Shown here: in pieces, positions 19,748 through 28,830 of the stretch | How positions within the stretch are numbered: the first letter of the stretch is position 1 | Layout of the letters: every line of letters begins with the position of its first letter | Origin: an uncultured Marinobacterium sp. | Lineage (GTDB): Bacteria > Pseudomonadota > Gammaproteobacteria > Pseudomonadales > Balneatricaceae | Assembly (NCBI GenBank): GCA_947501565.1 | Contig: CANMWJ010000002.1 | Coordinates: 186,001-250,000, forward strand | Length of the DNA: 64,000 nt | Direction: 5' to 3' | Notes under the pieces: model-generated | The model's input: the letters and a program-made list of their open reading frames with translations, nothing else | Databases searched by the model: none | Told to the model about the DNA's origin: nothing | Program-made: the position numbers and the translations under genes

Positions 19748-19969
19748 ATGTCTACGGATAAACACAATACCCGTAAGATGAGTACGATCATCGCGATCGT
19801 TGTCAGTGCGTTATTCGCTGCCGTTGGTGTAGCGGGTTATCAGCGCACCGACGACATCATGCAGTTGATGCTGTTCATGGGGCTGGCTGTAATCGCCTTT
19901 GGCATTGTGAAGGTGTTGTTTATCGGCATCAATAAATTGCTTGATAGCATGGGCGACGACAAGTCCTGA
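19748..19969 (+). CDS. Small two-helix membrane protein
   Basis: A 73-residue unrecognised protein with two transmembrane helices (about 12-29 and 38-60) joined by a short polar loop. A good ribosome binding site (GGAGAGGCAAGGGAG) is upstream. It lies 33 bp after rhlB, possibly in the same transcript. Confidence 0.6.
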   Translation: MSTDKHNTRKMSTIIAIVVSALFAAVGVAGYQRTDDIMQLMLFMGLAVIAFGIVKVLFIGINKLLDSMGDDKS

Positions 19970-20037
19970 TGTGCGAATAGCTCAATCAAGCATATAGTTT
20001 TTGTGCAGCAAACGGGATAAGGGGTTAGAGGTCGGTA

Positions 20038-21066
20038 ATGACTGAAGTTGCAAAGGTAGCGGTGTTGGGTGGCGGAAGTTTTGGCACCATCATTGCCAAT
20101 ATGGTTGCTGAGAACGGTATTGCGGTTAGCCACTGGATGCGCGATCCCGCGCGTGTTCAGGAGATCGTTGATACACGCGAAAACCGCCGTTATCTGCCGG
20201 GTTATACGTTGGCCCCTAAGCTGGAGCCAACAACCGACCTGCAACAAGCACTAGAAGGTGCGCAGCTAGTATTTGTCTCTATCCCCAGCTCGTCTTTCCG
20301 ATCTGTGATTCAGAATGCACGACAGTGGTTAAAACCAGAGCAGATGATCGTCAGCACGACCAAAGGGATCGAAGCCGATACCTTCAGTCTGATGAGCGAA
20401 ATCCTGCGCGATGAACTGCCAGAAGGCCGAATCGGCGTACTCAGTGGCCCTAATCTGGCGAAAGAGGTGGCTCAGCGTCAGCTAACGGCGACGGTTGTTG
20501 CCAGTGAAGACGCTGAGTTGCGTGAAACAGTGCAGAAAGTGCTGCACAGCGCTTACTTCCGTGTATATGCCAGCTCTGATACCTATGGTGTTGAGCTGGG
20601 TGGTACCTTGAAGAACATCTACGCCATCGCTGCAGGTCTTAGCGCTGCGATGGGGATGGGTGAGAACACCAAGAGCATGCTGATGACCCGCAGTCTGGCT
20701 GAGATGAGCCGTTTTGCAGTGTGCATGGGTGCCAACCCGATGACCTTTATCGGTCTGGCAGGTGTGGGTGATCTTATCGTTACCTGTATGTCTCCATTGA
20801 GCCGTAACTACCGTGTTGGCCACGCACTCGGGCAGGGCAAAACTCTGGACGAAGCGGTCGAGGCTTTAGGCCAGGTGGCGGAAGGGGTAAATACTCTGAA
20901 GCAGGTAAAAACCAAGGCGCAGGAGATGGATATTTACATGCCTCTGGTTTGGGGTCTGTATGAAGTGGTCTTTAACCATGCACCGGTTGCCGAAGTTGTG
21001 AAAACCCTCATGCTTAATGAACAGAGCACAGACGTTGAATTTGTGCTGCCCAGGGATTCAGTGTGA
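20038..21066 (+). CDS. gpsA: NAD(P)-dependent glycerol-3-phosphate dehydrogenase
   Basis: Makes sn-glycerol-3-phosphate from dihydroxyacetone phosphate for phospholipids. The 342-residue protein has an N-terminal dinucleotide fold (V-L-G-G-G-S-F-G-T), the G-P-N-L-A-K-E-V motif, the catalytic Lys region L-G-G-T-L-K-N, and a C-terminal helical domain. It overlaps sixA by 4 bp. Confidence 0.95.
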   Translation: MTEVAKVAVLGGGSFGTIIANMVAENGIAVSHWMRDPARVQEIVDTRENRRYLPGYTLAPKLEPTTDLQQALEGAQLVFVSIPSSSFRSVIQNARQWLKPEQMIVSTTKGIEADTFSLMSEILRDELPEGRIGVLSGPNLAKEVAQRQLTATVVASEDAELRETVQKVLHSAYFRVYASSDTYGVELGGTLKNIYAIAAGLSAAMGMGENTKSMLMTRSLAEMSRFAVCMGANPMTFIGLAGVGDLIVTCMSPLSRNYRVGHALGQGKTLDEAVEALGQVAEGVNTLKQVKTKAQEMDIYMPLVWGLYEVVFNHAPVAEVVKTLMLNEQSTDVEFVLPRDSV

Positions 21067-21515
21067 AGTATTTCTTCATGCGTCATGGTGAGGCCTCCTG
21101 GCAGGCAGCCTGTGATGCTGAGCGTCCGCTTACCGAGAACGGTGTGATCCGTTTGCGTAAAACGTTAACTGAAAACAGATCCCGTATGACGGATGTCGAT
21201 CACATCCTTCACAGTCCCTATTTGCGGGCTCGCCAAACAGCGCAGATTGCGGGTGAAGTATTGGGTGTGACGGAGTTCTCACAGGATGCGCGCTGGACGC
21301 CGGAAGGTGATATCGTTCAGGCTCTCAGCTCTCTGGAAGCCTACGAAGATAAAACCCTGTTGGTCGTTACCCATAATCCATTGGTCAGCTTGCTGGTTGG
21401 TGCCTTTTGCGAAGGCGGCGGGGCGATGGCCGAGCCTTTTAATACCGGCACCATTGCTTGTGTCGAAGCTGACTGGCCCGCAACGGGAATGGGGACGCTT
21501 CACTGGAAGGGCTAA
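21063..21515 (+). CDS. sixA: Phosphohistidine phosphatase SixA
   Basis: Histidine-phosphatase fold of 150 residues with M-R-H-G-E-A at the N-terminus (catalytic His) and the second conserved His in V-V-T-H-N-P. In E. coli SixA dephosphorylates His on the nitrogen PTS protein NPr. The GTG start overlaps the gpsA stop (GTGTGA), with AGGGA upstream: translational coupling. The gpsA-sixA pairing recurs in gammaproteobacteria. Confidence 0.88.
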   Translation: MKYFFMRHGEASWQAACDAERPLTENGVIRLRKTLTENRSRMTDVDHILHSPYLRARQTAQIAGEVLGVTEFSQDARWTPEGDIVQALSSLEAYEDKTLLVVTHNPLVSLLVGAFCEGGGAMAEPFNTGTIACVEADWPATGMGTLHWKG

Positions 21516-21542
21516 CGACGCTGACCTGAACAACCGAACGAG

Positions 21543-21570
21543 AAGGCTGCATAAACATGCGGCCTTTTTT
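21543..21570 (+). terminator. Rho-independent terminator after sixA
   Basis: AAGGCTGCA pairs with TGCGGCCTT (one G-T pair), loop of 6, T-run at 21565-21570. Ends the gpsA-sixA transcript. Confidence 0.85.
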
Positions 21571-21647
21571 ATTCTTTTTAATTCCCATTAACCTCTCTCC
21601 AAAAATTGCGTTATGCTTTTGAGATCAATGAATTGCAGGGATTTCGC

Positions 21648-22502
21648 GTGAATCAGCAAGAAGAACTCCGCTTTGAAGTTAATGGGCATCGAATCGCCGC
21701 TATCGCATCCGGGGATGTGGATGCGCCTGTCGTGTTGGGATTACATGGGTGGCTGGATAATGCGGCAACCTACAACCGTATTCTGCCGCTGCTGAAAGGG
21801 GTGCGTTTTATCGCTCTGGATCTGATGGGGCATGGGTATTCAGATCACCGGCCGGAGTCGATGCCTTATTACATCTGGGACAATGTCTCTGACGTGGTCG
21901 GGATCGCCGATGAGCTGGGCCTGGATAAACTCCATATCGTCGGTCACTCCATGGGGGCAAGTATTGCCAGTCTGTTGGCGGGTACTTTCCCGGAGCGTGT
22001 TGAGCGATTATGCCTGATCGAAGGTGTTGCTCCGCTCGTATACCCTCCTGAAGAGCTGCCGAAACTGATGGCAGAAGCGTTGAATAAGCGAGCGAAAATG
22101 CGTGGGCGTCGACTAAAACCCTATGCCCGTATGAGTGATGCGGTGGACGCGCGGCAAAATGGGCGTTTCCCAGTGAGTGCAGAGGGAGCTGGGTGGTTGG
22201 TAAGCCGCGGCGCTGTGCATGGTGCTGACGGTGTCTATTGGCGGAATGATCCGAGCCTGGTGCTGCCTTCCATTTTGCGCATGAGCGAAGATCAGGTGCT
22301 GGCGTTCTTGCGCAATATAAAGGCTGAAGTTGAACTAGTATTGGGTGAGGATGGCTTAGAGCTGGATCAGCTTGATGAGCGTACGGCGGTGATAGAACGG
22401 CTGACAACCTACCACTTCCCCGGAAATCACCATCTGCATATGGAATCAGAGGCGGCGCAGCGTATCGCTGATCTCGTTAACGCTTGGTTTGCGGCGAAAT
22501 AA
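21648..22502 (+). CDS. Alpha/beta hydrolase
   Basis: Serine hydrolase of 284 residues: oxyanion motif H-G-W-L-D-N, nucleophile Ser101 in G-H-S-M-G, and a C-terminal His in F-P-G-N-H-H. The substrate cannot be told; the family includes esterases and haloalkane dehalogenase-like enzymes. The GTG at 21648 has CAGGGA upstream; an in-frame TTG 14 codons earlier lacks a site. It precedes a DUF4892 protein and a patatin, so three probable lipid/ester-related genes are in a row. Confidence 0.85.
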   Translation: MNQQEELRFEVNGHRIAAIASGDVDAPVVLGLHGWLDNAATYNRILPLLKGVRFIALDLMGHGYSDHRPESMPYYIWDNVSDVVGIADELGLDKLHIVGHSMGASIASLLAGTFPERVERLCLIEGVAPLVYPPEELPKLMAEALNKRAKMRGRRLKPYARMSDAVDARQNGRFPVSAEGAGWLVSRGAVHGADGVYWRNDPSLVLPSILRMSEDQVLAFLRNIKAEVELVLGEDGLELDQLDERTAVIERLTTYHFPGNHHLHMESEAAQRIADLVNAWFAAK

Positions 22503-22551
22503 ATTCTGTTCTTAAGGTCTAAAAGAGGAACTGAGTTGCATGGAGGTTCAG

Positions 22552-23385
22552 ATGTCTCGTTGGTCACTGTTGCTGGGGATTCTACTGGTTTCTTTGCCGA
22601 CATGGGCAAGCACTGATCGTAGTGGATCGTCCGACTATCCCCTGTTGGAGCGCTTTCCACTCTCCTATATCGTCAATTACTCGCAGCGCAAGATACCGGA
22701 ATACCGCCTGATCCTGGGTGGATTGGAGAAGGTAAACGGCGTTATAACGCCGGAGCGGGAGGCACGCTACAAAGGCGGGCTGACACGTATTACCTACCGC
22801 ATTCCGGATGGTCATGGCGCGCGTGAACCGTTCCTGCACTTCAGATCACAACTGCAAAAGCAGAACGCGGAGATCCTGTTCGAATGTGAAGGGCGTGATT
22901 GTGGTAGCAGCAACTATTGGGCTAACTCCATTTTTCGCTATTCAAAACTCTATGGGGTTGATCGTACCCAGAGTTATCTGGCTGCGCGTATCGGCCAGAC
23001 CTACTTTGCGGTATACAGCGTGATCCGCGGCAACAAGCGTGTGTTTGCCCATGTTGAGGCACTGCAGTCTGAACAGGCAGATTTTACGCAAGCGCTGCGA
23101 CAGGAAGGGTATGCACGCCTACCCAATAATGGCGACCTGCCGACCTCTCTGTTTGCTTATCTCAACGACAATCCGGATGTGCAACTTTGGCTTGTTGGCT
23201 TTGACCGATCGCAGGACTCGGTCCAGACTGGTATTAATCGTTCGCTAAATCAACTGGATGCGCTGAAGCAAAAGTTTGTTGAGCAACAGATTGATGAGTC
23301 GCGTATTCACCTCTATGGAGTGGGGCCGCTGGCACCACTGATGGTTGGCGAAGGGGAAACGGGGATCTATATCATACGCGAATGA
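22552..23385 (+). CDS. DUF4892 domain protein, exported
   Basis: A 277-residue protein with a signal peptide (L-L-L-G-I-L-L-V-S-L-P-T-W-A-S, cleavage near 20). The body matches DUF4892 of pseudomonads, with the OmpA-like carboxy region seen in the family (R-I-H-L-Y-G-V-G and P-L-A-P). The ATG at 22552 has GGAGG five bases before it and is preferred to the ATG four codons upstream. Probably periplasmic or outer membrane; function unknown. It ends 10 bp before the patatin gene. Confidence 0.75.
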   Translation: MSRWSLLLGILLVSLPTWASTDRSGSSDYPLLERFPLSYIVNYSQRKIPEYRLILGGLEKVNGVITPEREARYKGGLTRITYRIPDGHGAREPFLHFRSQLQKQNAEILFECEGRDCGSSNYWANSIFRYSKLYGVDRTQSYLAARIGQTYFAVYSVIRGNKRVFAHVEALQSEQADFTQALRQEGYARLPNNGDLPTSLFAYLNDNPDVQLWLVGFDRSQDSVQTGINRSLNQLDALKQKFVEQQIDESRIHLYGVGPLAPLMVGEGETGIYIIRE

Positions 23386-23395
23386 GGTATCAGGG

Positions 23396-24301
23396 ATGGC
23401 TACAGTATCGCTGGTTCTTGGTAGTGGTGGCGCAAGGGGTTACGCCCATGTGGGCGTGATTGAGGAGCTTGAACGGCGAGGTTACGACATTATCTGCATC
23501 GCCGGGAGCTCTATGGGAGCGCTGGTTGGTGGCATGTATGCTGCGGGTGGTCTTGAGGCCTACCGGGAGTGGGTGCTCGGTTTATCAAAATTCGACATCG
23601 TGCGCTTGCTTGATGTCACCCTCACAAAAGGTGCGATACGTGGTCAGCGCCTCTTTCAGAAGCTGAATGAGATTGTTGGCGATCCGCGTATTGAGGATCT
23701 ACCCATCATCTATACCGCGGTTTCCACCGACATCGCGCGCCAGAAAGAGGTCTGGTTTCAAAGCGGATCGCTGCAGGCTGCAATGCGTGCTTCGGTCGCG
23801 GTGCCAGGCTTCTTTACGCCCTGTATACACGACGACAAAGTGCTGGTTGATGGCGGCGTATTAAATCCTTTGCCCATCATTCCAACCGTAGCAGCGCACG
23901 CTGACCTGATTATCGCAGTTGATCTTAACTCCCGTGATTTCAGTCACGAAACGCTGGAGTTACCCGATAATGCCTATCTTAATCGCAGTGGTGTGAGTGA
24001 TACCTGGTCATTAGATACACCAGGTAACGGCAACGGTAGTGGAAACGGTAATGGCGATGGCCAGAAGAAAGAGCCACCGCGGGTAGGTGGTCGGATTGAT
24101 ATTCTGCTTGACTCCGTTGAGGTGATGCAGGGAAGTTTGTCGCAATACAAGATCGCAGGCTACCCGCCTGATCTGGTTATCCCTATTCCCCACGATCTGT
24201 GCCATTTCTTCGAGTTTCATCGCGCTGAAGAGGTGATTGAAGAGGGCAGAAATGCCGCACGTTCAAAGCTGGAAGCGTTTGAGAAGCAGCGACGTTTCTG
24301 A
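23396..24301 (+). CDS. Patatin-like phospholipase family protein (RssA type)
   Basis: A 301-residue patatin with glycine-rich oxyanion loop G-S-G-G-A-R-G, nucleophile Ser39 in G-S-S-M-G and catalytic Asp152 in D-G-G, so the Ser-Asp dyad is intact. It likely hydrolyses acyl esters of lipids. Residues about 209-225 are an unusual run of alternating Gly and Asn ending in D-G-Q-K-K, a low-complexity insertion or linker. The ATG at 23396 is preferred to an in-frame start inside the DUF4892 gene. Confidence 0.85.
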   Translation: MATVSLVLGSGGARGYAHVGVIEELERRGYDIICIAGSSMGALVGGMYAAGGLEAYREWVLGLSKFDIVRLLDVTLTKGAIRGQRLFQKLNEIVGDPRIEDLPIIYTAVSTDIARQKEVWFQSGSLQAAMRASVAVPGFFTPCIHDDKVLVDGGVLNPLPIIPTVAAHADLIIAVDLNSRDFSHETLELPDNAYLNRSGVSDTWSLDTPGNGNGSGNGNGDGQKKEPPRVGGRIDILLDSVEVMQGSLSQYKIAGYPPDLVIPIPHDLCHFFEFHRAEEVIEEGRNAARSKLEAFEKQRRF

Positions 24302-24332
24302 GTTGTTGCACATGGCTCGGCCGATTGTGCAG

Positions 24333-24872
24333 CTATTTGATCAGCGAGAAAAACTCCGCCCGGGTGGCGGAGTTGTCTCTAAAGCTACCCAGCATCATCG
24401 AGGTTTTCATGCTGGAGTTCTGCTTCTCTACGCCACGCATCATCATGCACATATGTTTGGCTTCCACGACAACGGCAACGCCGGCGGCATCGGTGATGCT
24501 CATGATCGCTTCGGCGATCTGTTTGGTCATGTTCTCCTGAATCTGCAATCGGCGTGCGTACATATCGACGATGCGGGCGATCTTGGACAGCCCCACAACC
24601 TTCCCCTGAGGAATGTATGCCACATGGGCTTTACCTATGAAGGGCAGCATATGGTGCTCACACAACGAATACAGCTCGATATCTTTTACCAGGACCATCT
24701 CGCTGTTGTCTGAAGGGAAGAGGGCGCCATTTACAACCTCTTCGAGGGATTGTTCATAACCGCGGGTGAGAAACCTCATCGCTTTTGCAGCGCGGACTGG
24801 CGTGTCTTTCAGGCCGGCACGATTCAGGTCTTCACCCAAGTCAGAGATGATCTGAGCGTACTGTTTTTCCAT
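24333..24872 (-). CDS. folE: GTP cyclohydrolase I
   Basis: Converts GTP to dihydroneopterin triphosphate, first step of folate synthesis. The 179-residue protein carries the zinc/active-site motif C-E-H-H-M-L-P-F, then V-G-L-S-K-I-A-R and [16 protein letters not shown] site precedes the ATG. It sits alone on the minus strand, convergent with the patatin gene. folC, another folate gene, is 26 kb away in this window. Confidence 0.95.
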   Translation of the reverse strand: MEKQYAQIISDLGEDLNRAGLKDTPVRAAKAMRFLTRGYEQSLEEVVNGALFPSDNSEMVLVKDIELYSLCEHHMLPFIGKAHVAYIPQGKVVGLSKIARIVDMYARRLQIQENMTKQIAEAIMSITDAAGVAVVVEAKHMCMMMRGVEKQNSSMKTSMMLGSFRDNSATRAEFFSLIK

Positions 24873-24936
24873 CTGGATGCGTCCCCCTCGACTGTAGGTG
24901 TGTCGGAAGTCAGCGAAACAGTTTCGTTGCTCTTAA

Positions 24937-25512
24937 CTAGTAGGTATTTCGCTGATTTTCGCGTTTTTTGAGCAGAACGTAGAGTGCGCCTGCGCCGCCG
25001 TCTCTCGATTGTGCGGAACAGAATGCAAGTACACCGGGCATGCGGCGCAGCCACTCGTTCACATATGATTTTAGCAGGGGTTGTTTGCCTGCCTGGCTGT
25101 AAGCCTTGCCATGCACGATGATCACGCAGCGCATCCCTTTATTCTGGGCAGCGCGAACAAAGCGGCTAAGCTGGTCGCGGGCGTCGTCAACAGTGTAGCC
25201 GTGCAGATCCAGGCCTTCTTCCCAGGGGATATGGCCCTGCTTCAGGCGCTTGAGAACCCGCAGCTGTATACCCGGGGCAGCGAAAAGTAGTTCCTCGTTA
25301 GAGTCTACGATCTCGACGGCCTCGCTGGAGAGGTTGTCGATAACCTTATCCTCTTCCGTTGTTGCAGCCTCGCGTTTCGCGGACAGGTTGATATCTCTCT
25401 TCCGTGAATTGCTGAGATCGGCGCGGTCGTGGGTGTGACGGGTGACACCTTTCATGGCATCCAGAAAGGAGATCTCAGCGTCCTGATCGTCAGTTTTGGA
25501 ACGGTCTGACAT
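24937..25512 (-). CDS. smrB: Smr domain protein SmrB (YfcN family)
   Basis: A 191-residue protein with a C-terminal Smr domain: L-D-L-H-G-Y-T, V-I-I-V-H-G-K and G-G-A-G-A-L-Y-V. The N-terminal half is polar and charged. SmrB in E. coli is a nuclease that cleaves mRNA at collided ribosomes. Its position, divergent from prmB-aroC, reproduces the E. coli smrB-prmB-aroC order, which supports the symbol. Confidence 0.88.
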   Translation of the reverse strand: MSDRSKTDDQDAEISFLDAMKGVTRHTHDRADLSNSRKRDINLSAKREAATTEEDKVIDNLSSEAVEIVDSNEELLFAAPGIQLRVLKRLKQGHIPWEEGLDLHGYTVDDARDQLSRFVRAAQNKGMRCVIIVHGKAYSQAGKQPLLKSYVNEWLRRMPGVLAFCSAQSRDGGAGALYVLLKKRENQRNTY

Positions 25513-25615
25513 GGTATTTCAGCCTGAATTTCATTAACATAGCGGCCCTTCTGGGGAGTCGCATTTACATACTCCCTGTGACCCCAAAGGGGGCGATATT
25601 ATCCGGTGAGTCATA

Positions 25616-26530
25616 ATGAACGATCAAGACCAGATTAAACAGGAACTGCATACAGTCCGCGATTATATCCGTTGGTGCATGAGTAACTTCGGTGAGCACG
25701 ACGTATTTTTCGGGCACGGTACCGATAATGCCTGGGACGAAGCGGTGCATCTGGTATTGAGTGCGATTCACCTGCCGTGGGATGCGGATCAGACCGTTCT
25801 GGATGCGCGTTTGACGAGCGCAGAGAAAGACCGGGTGCTGGCATTTATCGAGCAGCGTGTTCATCAGCGGGTGCCGTTACCATACCTGACCAACGAAGCC
25901 TGGTTTGCAGGTATACCGTTTTATGTGGATGAGCGTGTGTTGATTCCTCGCTCACCGATTGCGGAGCTGATCGACAATCATTTCGCGCCGCTGCTGCGGG
26001 AAGGGCCAGTTAACCGTATTCTGGATCTCTGTACCGGCAGCGGTTGTATCGGTATCGCTTGCGCCTATGCGTTTCCTGAATCCGATGTGGATCTGGCGGA
26101 CCTGTCTGAAGATGCATTGGATGTGGCCAGCATCAACGTTGCTCGCCATGAGCTTGAGCAACGTGTTATCCCGCGTCAAAGTGACCTGTTCAGTGCGTTG
26201 GCTGGCGAAAAATATGATCTGATTGTCTCCAATCCACCGTATGTGGATGCGGAGGATCTCGCGTCGATGCCGGATGAGTACGGTCATGAACCGGAAATGG
26301 CATTGGGTTCTGGTCCTGACGGGCTGGACATCACTAAGCGCATTCTGCGTGAAGCAAATGACTATCTGGCCGATGATGGTCTGCTGGTGATTGAGGTAGG
26401 TAACAGCGAAGTACATCTGGCGGAACAGTACCCGCAGCTGCCGCTGATCTGGCTCGAGCTGGAGCAGGGGGGCAACGGTGTGTTTGCAATCTCTGCTGCT
26501 GATCTGAAAGCACACCGGGAAGAAATTTAA
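25616..26530 (+). CDS. prmB: Ribosomal protein uL3 glutamine methyltransferase
   Basis: SAM-dependent N5-glutamine methyltransferase, 304 residues. The SAM-binding motif L-D-L-C-T-G-S-G-C-I-G is near 140, and the substrate-glutamine motif S-N-P-P-Y-V-D follows. The N-terminal helical domain is that of PrmB rather than PrmC, and synteny with smrB and aroC agrees. Confidence 0.93.
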   Translation: MNDQDQIKQELHTVRDYIRWCMSNFGEHDVFFGHGTDNAWDEAVHLVLSAIHLPWDADQTVLDARLTSAEKDRVLAFIEQRVHQRVPLPYLTNEAWFAGIPFYVDERVLIPRSPIAELIDNHFAPLLREGPVNRILDLCTGSGCIGIACAYAFPESDVDLADLSEDALDVASINVARHELEQRVIPRQSDLFSALAGEKYDLIVSNPPYVDAEDLASMPDEYGHEPEMALGSGPDGLDITKRILREANDYLADDGLLVIEVGNSEVHLAEQYPQLPLIWLELEQGGNGVFAISAADLKAHREEI

Positions 26531-26623
26531 GCGAGACTGTATACTACAGCCCGACAGGCTGTGACAGCCTTGGTAAGCTGACACATGGGTGTCAGACGAT
26601 GTTTATTTGAGTGGAAAATTACG

Positions 26624-27715
26624 ATGTCAGGAAATAGCTTCGGAAAACTCTTTACAGTGACCACCTTCGGTGAGAGTCACGGCCCGGCTCTGGGTTGTAT
26701 TGTTGATGGTTGCCCTCCTGGCATCGAGCTGAGTGTGGAAGATCTGCAGGTTGACCTGGATCGACGCAAGCCGGGTACCTCCCGCCACACCACGCAGCGT
26801 CGTGAGGACGATATCGTTGAGATCCTCTCCGGTGTGTTCGAAGGAAAAACCACAGGTACGCCGATCGGTCTGCTGATCAAAAATACCGACCAGCGTTCTA
26901 AAGATTACTCCAACATTGCGGAAACCTTCCGTCCGGCGCACGCCGATTACGTGTACTCCCATAAGTACGGTTTCCGTGATTACCGCGGTGGCGGTCGTTC
27001 ATCCGCGCGTGAAACAGCGATGCGTGTAGCGGCCGGCGCTATCGCCAAGAAGTTCCTTGCCTCCAAAGGTGTTGAGGTGCGCGGTTACCTCTCTCAGCTT
27101 GGACCGATCGCAATCGATATGGACAAGTTTGACTGGAACGAAGTGGGCAACAACGCCTTTTTCTGCCCGGATGCAGCAAAAGCTGAAGAGATGGCGGAAT
27201 ACATGGACGCGCTGCGTAAAGAGGGTAACTCCGTGGGTGCGAAGATCTCTGTTGTTGCCAGCGGTGCGCCGGTTGGACTGGGTGAGCCGATCTTCGATCG
27301 CCTGGATGCAGATCTGGCGCATGCGCTGATGAGCATCAACGCAGTGAAAGGTATTGAGATCGGTGACGGTTTTGCGTCTGTGGCGCAGAAAGGTACAGAG
27401 CACCGTGATGAGATGACACCGGAAGGTTTCCTGTCCAATCACGCGGGTGGCATCCTGGGTGGTATCTCCACCGGTCAGGATATCGTCGCGCACATCGCGC
27501 TGAAGCCGACGTCCAGTCTGCGCCTGCCGGGCCGCAGCATCAACACACGCGGTGAAGAGATTGAGGTAGTGACCAAAGGACGCCATGACCCATGCGTGGG
27601 TATTCGTGCGACGCCTATTGCGGAAGCGATGATGGCCATTGTGCTGATGGATCACCTCCTGCGTAACCGCGGTCAGAACGCAGATGTTGAATCTGGTCTG
27701 CCCCTGATCAAGTAA
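26624..27715 (+). CDS. aroC: Chorismate synthase
   Basis: Last shikimate step, EPSP to chorismate, needing reduced FMN. The 363-residue protein begins M-S-G-N-S-F-G-K with G-E-S-H-G; other motifs are G-C-P-P-G and [11 protein letters not shown]. The start is placed at 26624 because the family begins there; 13 upstream codons are non-conserved. Chorismate feeds trpFBA products further on. Confidence 0.97.
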   Translation: MSGNSFGKLFTVTTFGESHGPALGCIVDGCPPGIELSVEDLQVDLDRRKPGTSRHTTQRREDDIVEILSGVFEGKTTGTPIGLLIKNTDQRSKDYSNIAETFRPAHADYVYSHKYGFRDYRGGGRSSARETAMRVAAGAIAKKFLASKGVEVRGYLSQLGPIAIDMDKFDWNEVGNNAFFCPDAAKAEEMAEYMDALRKEGNSVGAKISVVASGAPVGLGEPIFDRLDADLAHALMSINAVKGIEIGDGFASVAQKGTEHRDEMTPEGFLSNHAGGILGGISTGQDIVAHIALKPTSSLRLPGRSINTRGEEIEVVTKGRHDPCVGIRATPIAEAMMAIVLMDHLLRNRGQNADVESGLPLIK

Positions 27716-27738
27716 CCCAGCGGTTACCGATGAACTCG

Positions 27739-27757
27739 CTGTAGCATTGCGCTACAG
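27739..27757. repeat. Hairpin after aroC
   Basis: CTGTAGC and GCTACAG separated by five bases. It immediately precedes a larger hairpin. Confidence 0.5.
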
Positions 27758-27760
27758 TCC

Positions 27761-27792
27761 CAATATGCCCGGCCTTTTAGCCGGGCATATTG
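27761..27792. terminator. 13-bp perfect hairpin between aroC and speE
   Basis: CAATATGCCCGGC pairs perfectly with GCCGGGCATATTG, loop CTTTTA. The stem is long and perfect but no T-run follows, so it may stabilise the aroC mRNA end or terminate weakly. Confidence 0.6.
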
Positions 27793-27881
27793 CGTATTTA
27801 AGGTGGGTTGCTGATGCAGCCTGAACGCTTTTTTTGTGCAGCCGTGATCCGGCTTCGGCACGAAGATGGTGAATTGAGAAT

Positions 27882-28736
27882 ATGACAACTTTGTACACTG
27901 AAAAACTTTACGACGGTTACGGCCAGAGCTTTGAGATCGATGAAGTCCTGTTTGAGCAGCAGACAGACTCCTGGCACCTGATCATCTTCCGCAACCACTT
28001 TTTCGGTACCGTTATGGCGCTGGATGGCATCATTCAGACCACAGAGAAAGACGAATTTGTATACCACGAGATGCTGACTCACGTGCCGTTGTTTGCACAT
28101 GGCAGTGCCAAAAAGGTGCTGATCATAGGTGGCGGTGACGGCGGTATCCTGCGTGAAGTCCTGAAGCACCCGGAAGTGGAAGAGGTGACTCAGGTTGAGA
28201 TCGACCAGGCAGTGATCGACATGTGTAAAGAGTACCTGCCGGGTCATTCTGCGGGTGCATTTGACGATCCTCGTGCCAAGATAGTCATTGCTGACGGCAT
28301 GGATTACGTGAAGCAGGACGGCGAAAAGTTCGACGTCATCATCTCTGACTGCACCGACCCTGTCGGTCCGGGTGAGGTGTTGTTCTCCAGCGAATTCTAC
28401 CAGGGCTGCAAAAACCGTCTGAATGAAGGTGGCATTTTCGTCGCGCAGAACGGTGTGGCGTACATGCAGGTGGACGAAGTTGTGACCACCCGTCGTCGTC
28501 TGAGTCCGTATTTTGCAGATCAGACTTTCTATGCTGCGGCAGTGCCGACCTACGTGGGTGGTGTTATGACACTGGCATGGGGTTCCGATGATGAGAGTCT
28601 GAAAGCGCAGCCGTTGGATGTACTGCAAGCCCGCTTCGCCGCCAGTGGAATGAAAACACGCTACTACAATCCGGCGGTACACGCAGGTGCCTTTGCGCTG
28701 CCGCAGTTTGTGCTGGATGCGTTGGAAGAGGCGTAA
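27882..28736 (+). CDS. speE: Spermidine synthase (polyamine aminopropyltransferase)
   Basis: Transfers aminopropyl from decarboxylated SAM to putrescine. The 284-residue protein has the Rossmann motif I-G-G-G-D-G-G near 83-90, E-x-D in V-E-I-D, and D-C-T-D-P-V-G-P with the catalytic Asp. The length matches E. coli SpeE (288). No speD is visible nearby, although decarboxylated SAM is required. An intrinsic terminator follows. Confidence 0.93.
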   Translation: MTTLYTEKLYDGYGQSFEIDEVLFEQQTDSWHLIIFRNHFFGTVMALDGIIQTTEKDEFVYHEMLTHVPLFAHGSAKKVLIIGGGDGGILREVLKHPEVEEVTQVEIDQAVIDMCKEYLPGHSAGAFDDPRAKIVIADGMDYVKQDGEKFDVIISDCTDPVGPGEVLFSSEFYQGCKNRLNEGGIFVAQNGVAYMQVDEVVTTRRRLSPYFADQTFYAAAVPTYVGGVMTLAWGSDDESLKAQPLDVLQARFAASGMKTRYYNPAVHAGAFALPQFVLDALEEA

Positions 28737-28756
28737 TCGAGCGCTGATAGACATGA

Positions 28757-28778
28757 GCCGGCATCTGCCGGCTTTTTT
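28757..28778 (+). terminator. Rho-independent terminator after speE
   Basis: GCCGGCA pairs with TGCCGGC, then six T (28773-28778). Confidence 0.9.
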
Positions 28779-28830
28779 GTGGCATCTTTATGGTGTCGAC
28801 AAGACCGATTGAGAACAGTGTTGGAGCTTC

